Origin: Galaxea fascicularis
Taxonomy: Eukaryota; Cnidaria; Anthozoa; Scleractinia; Euphylliidae
Length of the DNA: 64,000 nt
Assembly (NCBI GenBank): GCA_948470475.1
Contig: OX419341.1
Location: forward strand, 26,184,278-26,248,277
Reading direction: 5' to 3'
Shown here: piece after piece, positions 48,001-59,600 of the stretch
Layout: every line of letters starts with the position of its first letter
How positions within the stretch are numbered: position 1 is the stretch's first letter
Notes under the pieces: generated by a model
Seen by the model: the letters and a program-made list of their open reading frames with translations, nothing else
What the model was told of the DNA's origin: nothing
Databases searched by the model: none
Translations under genes and position numbers: made by a program

Positions 48001-51000
48001 TCCGGACTTATGTTCGGCAACGAAAATCGTGATATCGACAAGACCAAAGAAATTAACAGGGTAAGTAAAAATATACATTTTACATCAGAACTGTTCATTT
48101 GTAACTGGATTGCGCCTTGAGACCAGGAGTATAACGAGTACTCTTCTCATGGTTAAAATAGTGGAGGCCGAAACCAACAGGAATTATTCTAACTCCCCGG
48201 AGATTAGAGGTCAGGGATTGCGCGGCCTGTCGTGGAACACATTTTAGTTCAAATTTAAGAACCTTATCTTATTTAGGGGCTGTTTACATGGAGGTAGGAA
48301 GATCCTAGCACTAGGAAGATCCTAGAAGGCGAAACAACTTTTCGTTTGGTTTACATGCAGAAATTTCTGTCTAGGTGGAAGTGGAGAATGAAAGCAAGAT
48401 TGTCGACCTTTGGCAACTGAATACCGTGAGAAAGTTTAGACAACGGCGAATTTTGCAACAAACGCATTCTACAAACATAACAAAAAATTAGCCTAAAACT
48501 CATTCCGAGAATTATACAAGGGAAAAATTTAGCCGTAAATTAACGGCTAAATTATTTGTCTGCAATAGAAGTGAACATCGATTTCGCTGTAAATTAACGG
48601 CTAAATTATTTGTCTGCAATAGAAGTGAACATCGATTTCGCCGTAAATTAACGGCTAAATTATTTGTTTGTAAAAGAGGTGAACATCGATTTCGCCCTAA
48701 ATTAACGGCTAAATTATTTGTTTGTAAAAGAGGTGCCGCCGCCATGTTTGTTTTTTTGTCCCTAGTACCAGGAACTTCCTAGCGAAGGCAGTTTACATGG
48801 TGCTAGGATGTTCCTAGCGCTAGGATCTTCCTAGCTCACAGCTAGGAAGATCCTAGCACTAGGAAGATCCTAGCACTAGAGCCAAGTACGACCTCTTGCA
48901 TGTAAACTGAATACAGAAAACATATGGTGCTAGGATGATCCGCCTTCTAGGATCTTCCTAGTGCTAGGATCTTCCTACCTCCATGTAAACAGCCCCTTAG
49001 TCTTACGGCGCTAACAGAGGCATATAAAGTCCTTTCTTTCTGGATGATATATTAAGTGTTTTCCCAAATTCCTGAAGCTGAAAGTGCCACAACCAGTTGC
49101 AAAATTGTTGAGACATTCGCAATCAAAAACATCTTTTCTTTCTCTAAAACGCTGCTGCTAAGAAATCTGTGAATACAACACACAGCCCCTCCTTCTCTCC
49201 CTTTCAAAGTTATTCCTCAAAGTTTCGAGCATGGTGTTGCACTGTTAACAACTTTGATAAGAGGGGGAGGGTGGGGGGAGGGAAAGCGGAAGATCATGGA
49301 AACATCGTTGAAGGCCAAATGGCGTACAGTGTCTCAAGTATTTTTGCAACTCGTTGTAGTTCGAGACTGAACCTACGTTTTGAAACTGGTAGTTGAGAAT
49401 AGGAGCCCATATAAAATAGAATTAACTGCTGGTACCAATTCAGTTGATTGCTCAGAAGAGGAAAAAATCGAATTGATAACTAAGAAACCCCATTGAGACC
49501 TTTTTAATGAGGTTAATATTCCGTTACTTATGCAGGAGCCTGTTTTTCACGACGAAGTGGGTAACACTTGTGTAAGGAGGCCAAGCAGAGTACAGAAGAA
49601 ACTATCTGAAACTTCCGTTAGTGCGGTTCCCACAAGAACTGCACTGCTACAAATCGCTCTACTCAAACCAGGAAACATGTTTGTGAGTATTCTATTATAT
49701 CTTCCCGCAAGCAATTTCTTAACTCTTGTTGTGCTGTATTGTATTGAATTATTTATCTTTAAAGGGTAAAATTACTGAACGCTGATTGGCTGACACAGGG
49801 CATTTTTTTTTCTTAATCAACTGAGGACATTTTTGGTCGCTGCGTAGCCTGCAGTGCAGGCGTTATTATCTTGGCGCGGAACGCTTGATAAATCAGGTTT
49901 TCGATGCCGCCATCTTGGATTGTAATTGGATGCTTGACCGGTAGAGAGTTGGTGCAGAGGCGGTGTGGCGGGTGGGGGATTTTTCTACTTAACACCTACT
50001 CCCTCGGCAAATATTTCCTCGCCCCAATCCTCTACAGTTACCAAATCCAAGATGGCGGCCATAACACGAAAATGTGCACTCGCGCGCCCAAAATACGCCT
50101 GCATTGCAGGCTAGTCGCTGCGCGACTCGGGCAATTTCAGCAACATCTGAAAACAACGTGATGATTTATCCTTAAAGAATGTCTTGTTTTCCTTTTTCTC
50201 CAAAATCTCGCCTCGATTTCTTTCAATCGAAAAATGGCTTCATTAGGTTGGACACCTTGCTACAGTAAATGTTTGTGAATTTTGTGATGATTTTTGGATT
50301 GTTTTGAAGGAATAAAAGTTGGGGAGAGTTGAAAAATTGGAAAATATTGGATTTGAAGGTGGTTAAATTAAAATTTAAAGTGAACAATTAGTAAACAAAG
50401 GCTAATTAGTCCGCCAACACAACAAAGTGCCCCTGAGCCCACTGGCGGACAAACTGATTTATGTGTATATCCCTTTTCCACCCTTCTTTCTTTCATTCTC
50501 AATTCACCCCAGGTCCAAAAATTCAACCGTTATGCCTCTTTAATTTCACTCGGCCCCATGTGATTACCTACACTTATCATTCTTATGGAAGCTTTAAAGT
50601 TGCCGCATTCAGTCATGACGAGATTTTCTTGATATAATATTCTTACTATACTCTTTTAGGGTCTCGAATCCATGATGCCGAAGGTTGCAACCAAGATAAG
50701 CTCAGAGGTACAAGTTACTTTACTATATCCTCCCCTTTGGTGTTTATATCCCAATACTATCCTATCTTTCCATAAAATTGAAATGAGATTCCATAAAGTT
50801 GTAGCATGTTTCAAAGCTACATTTTGGGCTTTTTACTTCATGATTCTCCCACAGGCTGATGCTGTTGAACAAAACCAAGATCCCTCCACAAAAAGTCTGA
50901 TATTAGTAAGTATTACCATGCAATTAAGCAACCTTATATTAATTCGCGTATAAGGACTAGAATTTACAGCAAAGAAACCCTTCTCTCAGATCCTTTTTCT

Positions 51001-51802
51001 TGTTCATAAATAAATAATAAATAAATACTTAATTGCCCACTCCCCTAGAGGGGCTTTTCAGGGACAATGAAACAAATAATACAAATGAACACAACAGATT
51101 TAAGAATCCCAACTGGCAGGAGGCAGACCAGTTGGCTATTTACAAGGATGACCAAGGAGTTAAACCAGGCACGAACCCAGAACAACACCAGCTAGTGGCT
51201 AAGGCGGGATTTGAACCCGGGACACCGCATTGAAATCCAGTGCCCTAGACCACTCGGCCATCCTGCCTCCTCTTCAAACACGATCACGAGACACGGTCGT
51301 TACCAAGTAACCCAAGACTTCCCCAGCCTCTTTAACTTCTTATTTGTTTTGATCAGCTGTTATTGTCTTTTTAGATCAGTGAAGGGGCCGAGTGTATCAT
51401 GATCAACAAGAGATTCTTTCTCATGAACGCAAGCATAACCACACTTGTGCAGTTGAAAGCTTTGGTATGTACCTCACATCAAATTTCTCCTTGGTTTAGC
51501 CGGCGAACTGAACATGGCAACAAACAGCCATCTTTCGTTCGCTGTGAAAACCAGCAATAAACTTCTATATATTTCGCAGCTAATTGTTCGATTCGTGAGC
51601 CTACGAATCCTATTATTAAGATATCATACAACGGGATTTATAACTGCCGAAATAACATCATATTGGCATGTTTTAGAGAGAGGAATACATGACGGTTCCG
51701 GACGCACGACACCGAATCCAGTGCTTGGAGAGCTGGGACTTGTATAAAGGAGAACTAGTGAAAACATTGGCTACAAGAACAGCCAAACAACCACGAAGAT
51801 AG
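36088..51802 (+). CDS. CNBD2: CNBD2-like protein (cyclic nucleotide-binding domain containing), 21 exons
   Basis: Exons: 36088-36477, 39133-39156, 40862-40932, 41731-41857, 42511-42579, 42661-42749, 43162-43235, 43513-43595, 44082-44165, 45322-45380, 46349-46426, 46697-46757, 46914-47007, 47497-47534, 47821-47881, 47963-48060, 49536-49682, 50660-50707, 50855-50905, 51375-51464, 51677-51802. All junctions are GT-AG, every phase agrees and the frame stays open for about 653 residues to TAG. An N-terminal charged region leads into WAARVVHVLVSSCMRWRR, then a CNB fold (YDNGRVLACQGRVPERFYYVLSGR, ELIDGTPREHSLV, EVLVLDKEDF), a second CNB-like half (YFAKDTVIVKDSN, FFIVKSGRCKVV), and SEGAECIMINKRFF near the C end. 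Vertebrate CNBD2 is testis/sperm-linked; I infer a similar role only loosely. The nucleotide-binding cassette is unusual. The start codon is provisional: 36133 is an alternative and 5' exons may be missing. Confidence 0.8.
37740..38290 (-). mobile_element. LINE (CR1/L2-like) ORF2 C-terminal fragment and 3' end
   Basis: On the minus strand, HWLPVSQRITFKFLLLIYK (about 38275-38215) runs into SLNGFAPSCLS and, after a frameshift, RAFSIARPKLWNGLPLS (about 38070-38015). This is the characteristic tail region after the reverse transcriptase in many CR1-like LINEs. An AT-rich 3' region with the word tagtgctattaca follows to about 37740. It is a 5'-truncated relic inside intron 1 of the CNBD2-like gene. 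Confidence 0.75.
38781..39735 (-). CDS. Unrecognised spliced protein, antisense inside the CNBD2-like gene (partial)
   Basis: Two minus-strand exons join in phase: 39735-39714 (ATG, 7 codons plus one base, preceded by an in-frame stop, donor gtaagc) and 39028-38781 (acceptor tgtttccag, 248 bases, donor gtaagt). Together they give 90 open codons beginning MPRTLIERNQVYKNF and containing SQGRCGLAFEEMAVPPERLE and LPPGNFLRYVQKNKKFP. I do not recognise the family. A third exon could begin at 37481 after a good acceptor (cccccattcag), in the right phase and open for about 46 codons, but this is weak. The span overlaps the 24-base microexon of the plus-strand gene. It could be a nested gene or a decayed retained exon; transcript evidence would decide. 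Confidence 0.45.
39197..39483. mobile_element. TIR element in CNBD2-like intron 2
   Basis: Imperfect inverted ends (taaggctcgtttcaaacg and cgtttcaaatgggcctaa) enclose words such as tagcacgactc / gcagcacgacg and gccgtgctac repeated in both orientations. No ORF. Confidence 0.5.
42870..43021. mobile_element. Palindromic element in CNBD2-like intron 6
   Basis: Inverted arms: ggccagattcggcaag with agtattgttttct at the left and agaaaacaatact with cgtgaatctggttggcc at the right, loop near 42945. No coding capacity. Confidence 0.6.
46527..46567. repeat. (CTA)n microsatellite
   Basis: Imperfect CTA/CTG trinucleotide run in intron 11 of the CNBD2-like gene. Confidence 0.7.
48276..48996. mobile_element. 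721-bp TIR element with TTA target duplications and an internal minisatellite
   Basis: Ends ggggctgtttacatggaggt and acctccatgtaaacagcccc are exact inverted copies, extended by tandem aggaagatcctagcacta words. TTA flanks both sides (48273-48275, 48997-48999), as for PIF/Harbinger-type insertions. Inside, 48530-48740 holds about four copies of a 54-bp unit (word cgtaaattaacggctaaatt). It lies in intron 16 of the CNBD2-like gene and has no transposase. Confidence 0.85.
49837..50118. mobile_element. TIR element in CNBD2-like intron 17
   Basis: Inverted ends gtagcctgcagtgcaggcgt and acgcctgcattgcaggctag. The interior contains ccatcttggattgtaattgg and ccaaatccaagatggcggcc in opposite orientations. 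The short ORFs on both strands are explained by the element. Confidence 0.65.
51003..51291 (-). mobile_element. tRNA-derived SINE in CNBD2-like intron 19
   Basis: On the minus strand the head reads aggatggccgagtggtctag then cccgggttcaaatcccgcc, the A- and B-box pattern of a leucine/serine-type tRNA, followed by a body and an AAT/AAATA-rich tail at 51003-51030. The tRNA part is at the right end. Confidence 0.8.
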
Positions 51803-53623
51803 CACAGGTAAGGGCAATATCCAATCCAATAACATCAGATATTCAAATTTTCTCGTACTTCAAGAAGCAAATAGAACCTAACATCTCTGAGTGCCCATCT
51901 CGTTTATATTTTGTACGAACATTATCGGAACTAGCAAAAGCCACGTGCTGGTCACAAGGTTCTCAGTATTGCAGCACATATCTGGGCTTTAAAAGGGATA
52001 CTCATTTCAAACTTGGTGCAAACGCCTGCTACTCCTGTAGTCAAGTGCATTTCCCACTTTACTCTTTTTGATGATAGCGCTCCATTTTCGTGGTGATAAA
52101 AATGTCATACAGTAAAAACCCGCGTATAAGAACCTAGGTTTTTCCACCTTAGGCTAAATAGGTTCTTACAGAAATGGGATAGGTATAGTGCTGTATTAAA
52201 TAATTATCTAGAATATAATTTAGATGATAACCATGCAGTAAACAAAATACAACTGCATTGTGTAATCAAGTATTGACAAAGACATGATATGGTTTTCATT
52301 TTAGTCCATTCTTTGAATCTTACTGACTGAAACCTAGACTAAATTTTTTTCTGTATTTTCATCTGTGCCTTCATTGTTGTAAAATAAGAACCTGTTGAAC
52401 ATCTTAGGCTAAATAGGTTCTTATGAAAAGGGAGTTTAAAATGAAAATTTAGGCTAACAGGTTCTTAAATTTTAGGTTCTTGTATGCGGGTTTACTGCAT
52501 TCAATACCGAAAAAACCCAGGCCAAGTCCAAACTTTTAGAAATGCTTTATTTGTACATGCTTAACTAAAGTGGAAACAAGTGCGGTTTAATTTCACTTAG
52601 CCAAGCAAGATGGTAAACAGATCTGGTGGCGACTACAAACCATTGATGAAAACTAGAGAATCTTACTTTGACCATTCCAATAGCAGGCATGAACACTACA
52701 GTGAGCCAAAGCAATTACGTGTAGCTGGTATCAACGCGAGAACTTACCGCATGCGTGCGCGCAAGTCGCAATTGGTTTTGCGCGAGTGTTACCAACCAAT
52801 CACAGAGCAGTATAAAACCAAACCGATCGCAATTTAATTTCGGAACTCCAATAAAGTAGCTGTAATATTTGTCACCTCATCAAAATTCAGAAATGGCAAA
52901 CTGGCGTTTAGAACTTTTATACCCTCCTGCATTTGCTACCCCACTCACTACTTGACTAATTTACAGCTATAATTTGTTTTAGGAACTTTTCTTTGAATCG
53001 GCACTTGTTTCTTGAACTACATTAGTTCCGCGGTTACAATAGAATTCATAGCATAACACGAACACTTCTTCCTTCACGCTTGTTGCGCAAGAATAAATAT
53101 ATATCAGTTACGTTTTTTTAGAACTTGTACTCATCACTTTTCATTTTAGCTATGCTTTGTTCTAAGTCAGAACATAATACGCATACATTGTATTCAATAC
53201 TCCAGGTTCCGGAGGTCGACTAAACAACCCATCAATAAACTAGTGACCATCTGTCACTGCACTATAGACAAATACTTACATTCTTTATATCTTTCCGAAA
53301 ACTGGTTTTCAGTTTTCCCGATTACGGTGTGTGTTAATTCATAAACCAACCTTCGAGTGGTTTTAATGGAAACTATTTTTTTACTCGTAATCGATTTAAG
53401 TTTGTCTTATATCGGTGCATGACGAATCAGCTGGTTCTTTCACTGGAACCGAATAGCTTACAGTCACGTGAATTGGCGCGACATTTAACGCTGGACGAAA
53501 TCTCTGCTTCTCTAGCACATATCACCCGCAAAGTTCCAGCAACGTCTCTGACGCGTGATGAGTTAAACATGGATAATAGATGTTAATATCTATTTTACAG
53601 TCCTACCGGTCACTTAGGACCAA
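51803..53623. other. Intergenic region between convergent CNBD2-like and FREM2-like genes
   Basis: The two genes end facing each other about 1.8 kb apart. A TIR element fills 52110-52497. The rest is AT-rich with no convincing ORF; the 75-codon ORF at 52610 has no recognisable content. Confidence 0.6.
52110..52497. mobile_element. 388-bp TIR element
   Basis: Inverted ends cagtaaaaacccgcgtataa and tgcgggtttactg, with aagaacct / aggttctt continuing inward and the word aggctaaataggttctta repeated inside. No ORF. Confidence 0.75.
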
Positions 53624-56600
53624 CTAAACTGCTTCTCCTTCTGCTTGTACCACCGTCACTTCTTTCGAATTGATCTTTACAGGTGGAGTATTCTGTGATT
53701 GCTGGGTCAGCAGTTTTCGCCTAAAGAGCACGCCCACGATCACTAAGGCAAACACTAATAGAACGCAAACTCCTGCGATACCAATGACCAGCGGATTAAT
53801 CAAACTTGAATCACGGGTTTCGTTTGTCTCCGTCCGTTTCTCAAGTGCACCTGATGGCATATTACGGCGTGTATCCACTGGTTCGGGTAACAGACGTATC
53901 ATCTTCATATTTGTCCCTTGACCGCTGACTCCAATGTTGTCATCAAGATTGCGACGGACCAATCTTTGCGGGGAATTGAAATTCACCTCTGATACAATAT
54001 GTGATGTCAAGGATGTCTCCAAAAGACCTTTGTCTTTATCAGCGCTTGAAAGTTTGACTGAACGAGCTGGCCTTGGGTGACGTCCGGAAGTTACGGAGTA
54101 AATGGCATGCATAAACCACTTCCGGCTCGTGGGAACCTGCCAATAAGAAAACAAACTTCTCTTTTATCGAATTTTAAAGACAATAACATGGATAATAAAA
54201 TATCTAGAAGCTATTATGTATTATGAAAGTCAGTCGGAAATATGTACCTTTCTTATCGAGCATGAAAACGAAAAGTATATGAATTGGTTTAGCGAATATT
54301 TTAACTCAAGACCCCTTCTTTCAAAATGGCCGTCATTCTAGTTTATATCCAAATTATCCCTCGTCGCCTTGATGAACGTAAAATTTTCTTTTGAAGTCTG
54401 CTCTCAAGAACGATGTAACAAAGGCTAATTTAAATAACAAACAGAGCATATTAGAATGAGAGCCATTTTGGAATAAGGTGCATTTATCTCTGTTATATTT
54501 GTTACCTGATCGAAACCAAAAATTCAACACAACAGAATTGTTGAGCATCTGAATAAAATTCAGAGAAATCCTATTAAGCTAATAAATGATAATTCTTGAA
54601 TTTCCATTACTGTGATACAGGTTTTAACCATTTTTTTTTTTTGATGGGGTGTTGTCCTCTTTTTATGCTTTCGGGTGATGTACGTAAATTTTGTAACATC
54701 TCCCCACCAAATATATTAACATTAAACTTTTCAGACGCACAAAAAATAAAATTGAAAACTGTATACATTCATTTGTTTTTTAATGCTTTCTTCCTTCGGA
54801 GACGTGTTCTAAAACAAGGGAAAAATGGTAAACTTGTTTCAAAAGGTAAACCCTTATTAGGAAGGATTATGGCTTGGAAGTTGGTGCAGATCAGTTCGTC
54901 GACGTTGCGAGCCTTCTGAGGGAATGTGTTTGTACGAAGCGCAAATAGCTAACTGCCAGCCGCAGTTCTTATTCTGGAGCACGTTTGAAAATATCAAATG
55001 CAATTTCTCTTAGCGCCTCACACAGGTAGGAAGGAGCGAAATGATCTCGTATCCAGAGCCCTTAACCCTTTGGCCTGTGGTATCCACAGATCAAAGGTCC
55101 CGGGGACTCCAGAAAACACTTAAGATTGCGAATCAAATTGTAGTGCATGACTTAAGATCTACATTTCCGTTCACTAACCTCAAATAACGGTGCGCTATTC
55201 ATCATGAAGCCATCAGATCCAGGATCCTCGGAGAAGGTGGTTGTGTTAAGTTCCTCAGCAAACTTTGCATCAAAAGGTACATGGGAGAGGTGTGTGTCAA
55301 TTGTCTGCGGCTCCTCTTTATCCTGACAAATCGGATTTTTTTAGAATAAAAACCACATATTTAAAACCAACGGACAGGTCATTTTATTATTATTAGCAAG
55401 TTCTAGTAAATTTGTTTGTTTGTTTGTTTGTTTTTTCGTATAAGGAGCCTTTTAGGTGAATAAGAGTATCGGAATGTTTTAGGGTTCAATGATCCATTTC
55501 CGAGTTTGCTTGAGCCTCTATTTCAAAGCGAGTCAAAGTGCGAAAGTTTTGTGATGGTAATAAGTTCAGCGTTCCATTTGAGCGAAAACTCATTTTCATT
55601 ACAAAGACTTCGCACTTAGACTCGCTTTGAAATAGAGGCTCAAGCGATCTCGCAAATGGCTTATTGTAAAGAGCTAATTTAGCTCCCTTAAATCAGCGTT
55701 AAAATAGCCCTAAAATGCATCGTTGTGCCTAATATGAGTCAGGGGAAGGCTGAAACGGTTCTCAGCTGTCGCTTCTGGGTATAAGGGCTGAGGGTATAAG
55801 GGCTAAATCGGCATTTTGAGATAAATAGATCTCGTGAACGAACAGCGTTTTCCCGTTAATCTTCCCCTTCGCATTTTACTTGTGTCAAACGCAATTACAG
55901 TTTGCAAATGCCGTGGTCAAGAGAGGCCATATCCTACCTCTTACTTCCGACCCCAAAGCAACCCTGCTTGGCCACGGTAAAAACGTTTTTCTATTTTCGC
56001 CAGTTTTTGAGGCTTCAAGTAAAGTAAAGTTCACACGACTGGAATTAGATGTAAGGCACAAATTGGGCCGAAAGTCTAATCACTCACCAGAACTTTTAGC
56101 CGGTGTTCCAAGTAAAGCGAGCGCGCCAGACATCCAAACTTATTTTTTGACGGATTGTAACTAGGAATAAACTCTCCCACACCAGTGCACAAATAGACCT
56201 TCTCAGCTACCAATGCGTAGCCCCTCCCTCCAGTCCCAAGTCCACTTCCTTCACGTAGAGTAATGAGTCCGTAGATCTTTGATTCTGCACGCAAAGAAAG
56301 AGGTAAATAAGTAAGCTACACGACAATGAAATGTAAATATTCACCTTCTTGAGTACGTTTACTTCCGTTTTAAACTTTTCTTAGAAACAAAAAATTAGCA
56401 AACTTCCTAAAACGCGGCATGCTAATTCTGTCTAACTCGTAATAGGTCATATTCGTATTCTCGATATTGAACTGGATCTAGCATGAAGTGGAGGCTCTTG
56501 CGGGGGAATCTTTTCATATGTAAATGTATTCCCCCGCAAGAGCCTCCACTTCATACTAGATCTAGTTCAATACCGAGAATACGAATATGGCCTTTTGTTT

Positions 56601-59600
56601 ACCATCTTTCCAGACCATAGGTCAGACTGGCGTCATTTGCATAGTTTTAAATAATTAAGCTACTAATGTTCCACTAATATAGTTGAGTATTTAAAACAGA
56701 TTATACTTTATCTTACGGAAAAAATATTTGTTTTGATGAAATGTCGATCGTCACAAGTAGTGAAAACATTCCGTCTAAGACTTAAGTACAGACTTTAGTA
56801 CAGGATCCCGAGATGTTGTTAGTTTTACAGCTGTAACAGAAGGATAAACATTTCTGCTTACCTCTAGAAAACGCTGCATCTACATCAAAATCGTCAATTT
56901 TGCTAGGATCATTACGCAACCATTGGTCCTTCTCGGACATCAATAAAAATTGCGCAGAGAGAGTAAATTGCGAAGGAACTGGATCAGGAACCTGCTGGAA
57001 TCTGATTGGCAGTGTGAATGTCACTGGATCACGTGGGTGGCACGTGAGTGGCTCGGAATAACGTTTTCCCTGAGAGGAACAAAACTGCATAAAAATGAAG
57101 TTTTCTCAAAGTTTTAATAATCCTTATGATAGGCAATGCATGACACCAGGCTTTAAAATCGTTTTCAAAGAGAACACCGGTAGCCAAACATGGTTTCAGT
57201 GGGTTGGTGTTCATTCAGGATTCCCAGCAATAGAGTTATGAAAACAAGTTCACCGTCAGCCTCCTTTCCATTCATAGGCCAGGTCACTGAGTATGCAATC
57301 GTAAAATGGACTACTTCTGAGTTGCTTTGAGCGTCTCTACCAGTTATAATTATAACTTCTCAGCCACACGCAAATTTACAGTGCGACGCGCCTTACCGTG
57401 GCCTCCAACAAAATTACAAGTTGGCCAATCAGGATACGCGAATTTGAGTGACGGTCTCCTTGCAAAGTTCGCAGCTATGCATTTATACCCGACTGGCTAA
57501 TTAGATTACTAGCTTATCCATATTGGATAACTTGCAATTAAGTTTGTTGGGTGGCCGCGGTAAGGCGCGTCGCACTGTAACTGATATCCACATGAAAAAG
57601 CTTTGTAGGACTCGTTTATGGACTCGTCTATGGCACGTTCAACTTTAAACTTGACGACAAGCATCGTCAAACATACACAAAAAACTCGGGTCCGCTACAA
57701 AACAAAAACGGGAAAAGTTGGTCTCTCAGGCTATTGCTTGAAACAGTGAAGGAGTTCAGTGATTGCAAGTCATACTGGCATTTTTATGAGGTGACTACGA
57801 AAAGCAAAGATCTCAACTCATGTCAATATCTATGAAGCTTGCCTCATCCGCCGTGTAAGGGATCAATTTTATAAAGATAAACGCGGTGACTATGAAATGG
57901 ACCAAAGATCTCAACCCATCAGTGTCAATATCATTGTACTAGCTTACCTCATCCGCTGTACACGGGATCAGTTTAATAAAATAAACCCCACTGTAATCAC
58001 GCAATGCATAATGAGACTGAAATCGCCAGGTTTGCTGTGGGTAGTCATACGTCTTCTCGCTAGACAACAGGCTTAAGCCAAAACTCAGGTGTGGCCGATC
58101 ACGTGACATGACCAATGCCGTCGTTTCAGTGTCTAGAAAAATTAAAAATAATTCACTTTGACTTATACACAAAAATAAAGAAACACACGCCGTCGTATGT
58201 TATGGTACAATATCAATAGTATTACTATGTAATGATTGTAAGCGATCAAATAGGGTGACGACCAACATTTGATCAGACGTTAATACGAGACACCCCGGCC
58301 GACAACATTTGCGCCTAAGATTATCAAAGGACATTTCGCAAATGGAAACATAGAAATATTGTAGGTCTCACCATGAACTGTTTAGCAACCTAAAAATTGT
58401 GAGAGCGTTCTTTGCAGCCCGACGCGTGCCTTTTTTTTATTTTATCTCTCAGTTAGTAGGCGAGCTGTGACTGGTCAATTTTGCGGGCCGTATCAGTCTA
58501 CTGTACTGCCCGCTAGATTTGAAAGTCTTCTTTTCCGCGCCGTGATTAACCTCTAAGATATAATAAAAATCTTACCAATCTCGTTTTCTCGGTCCGTACT
58601 GTAAGTTACGGATCTTCGTTTTTCCCGTTGATTTATGGCCCGCGCGCTTTCACGCTTGGGGTGTAAGTGAACGGGAAAAACGTGTCTTTACAGTACGGAC
58701 CTCGAATTCGGCTAGTAAGAGGTACTTTTCTATATTACTTTGGAGTGTGGACCCTTAAAGGGCTAAAATGACCACAATTTCATAACCCGATTAACCACTT
58801 CCCTATGTAATTAAACATACAGGTCATAGAAATAAACGTCGCGGTCTTGATGTTTAGTCAGAATCTTCCAACTTTTGTGAAAAAAAAAAAAAGAGAGAAT
58901 TGGGGCCAGCAGGGTTAAAGACTATGTTAACACGGCGAAACGTTGACGAACAAATGGTTCTGTTTTGTCAATTCTCTTATTTGAAGGCTCCCATACTCCG
59001 AACATCAATCACAAAGGATAAATACTTACTCGGATTTTCGATCAAGTATGTTCCTCGAAACTTCGCTTTAGTCTTGAAATTTACCACCAACCTTTTATCA
59101 TTTTCGCGTACGGAAATGGCTGTTGGCCACAGTTCGCCTTTGAACAGATCTCCTTCAGGAGTTTGCACGCCGTTATTCAACAACACAGCGGTGTCGTAAG
59201 TGAGATGCAGTCGCAGAAACATCGCATGGTCATAATGTACCCAGTCTCCCTTCGTCATCGGTACTCGATAAACATAAGAAACGTACAGAGGTACGCGCAC
59301 GGTAAGCTGGGATTGGGTAACCCTACGTGACTGACCATCTGACGTCACTGTAGCGCCGCAGTATTGAGTAAGCTCTGAAATGTCGTAATAGCTGTTAAAA
59401 GTCCACAAACAAGATTCGAGGTCAAGACTTCTGTAAAATCGTAGAGTTCTATTACTCCTCAGCTCAACACTGTATTGATATGGCTCCCCTTCATTCATAC
59501 TTTTACGGTCTTTGATGGATTCGGTTACAAAACCAAAGCTGGTGGTGATTTCGTTCAAGTCCAAAAGATTAGAACATTTGTGTTTCGCTATTCTTAGCAC

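Noticed and set aside
48512..48745. Regular 54-bp repeats resembling a CRISPR array or a small repeat protein on the minus strand
   Set aside because: The units are contiguous with no variable spacers, lie inside a TIR element in a eukaryotic intron, and the ORF is open only because the unit is a multiple of three.
54596..54919. 107-codon plus-strand ORF with hydrophobic start
   Set aside because: It lies antisense in a FREM2 intron, includes poly-T translated as phenylalanines, and shows no splice or domain support.
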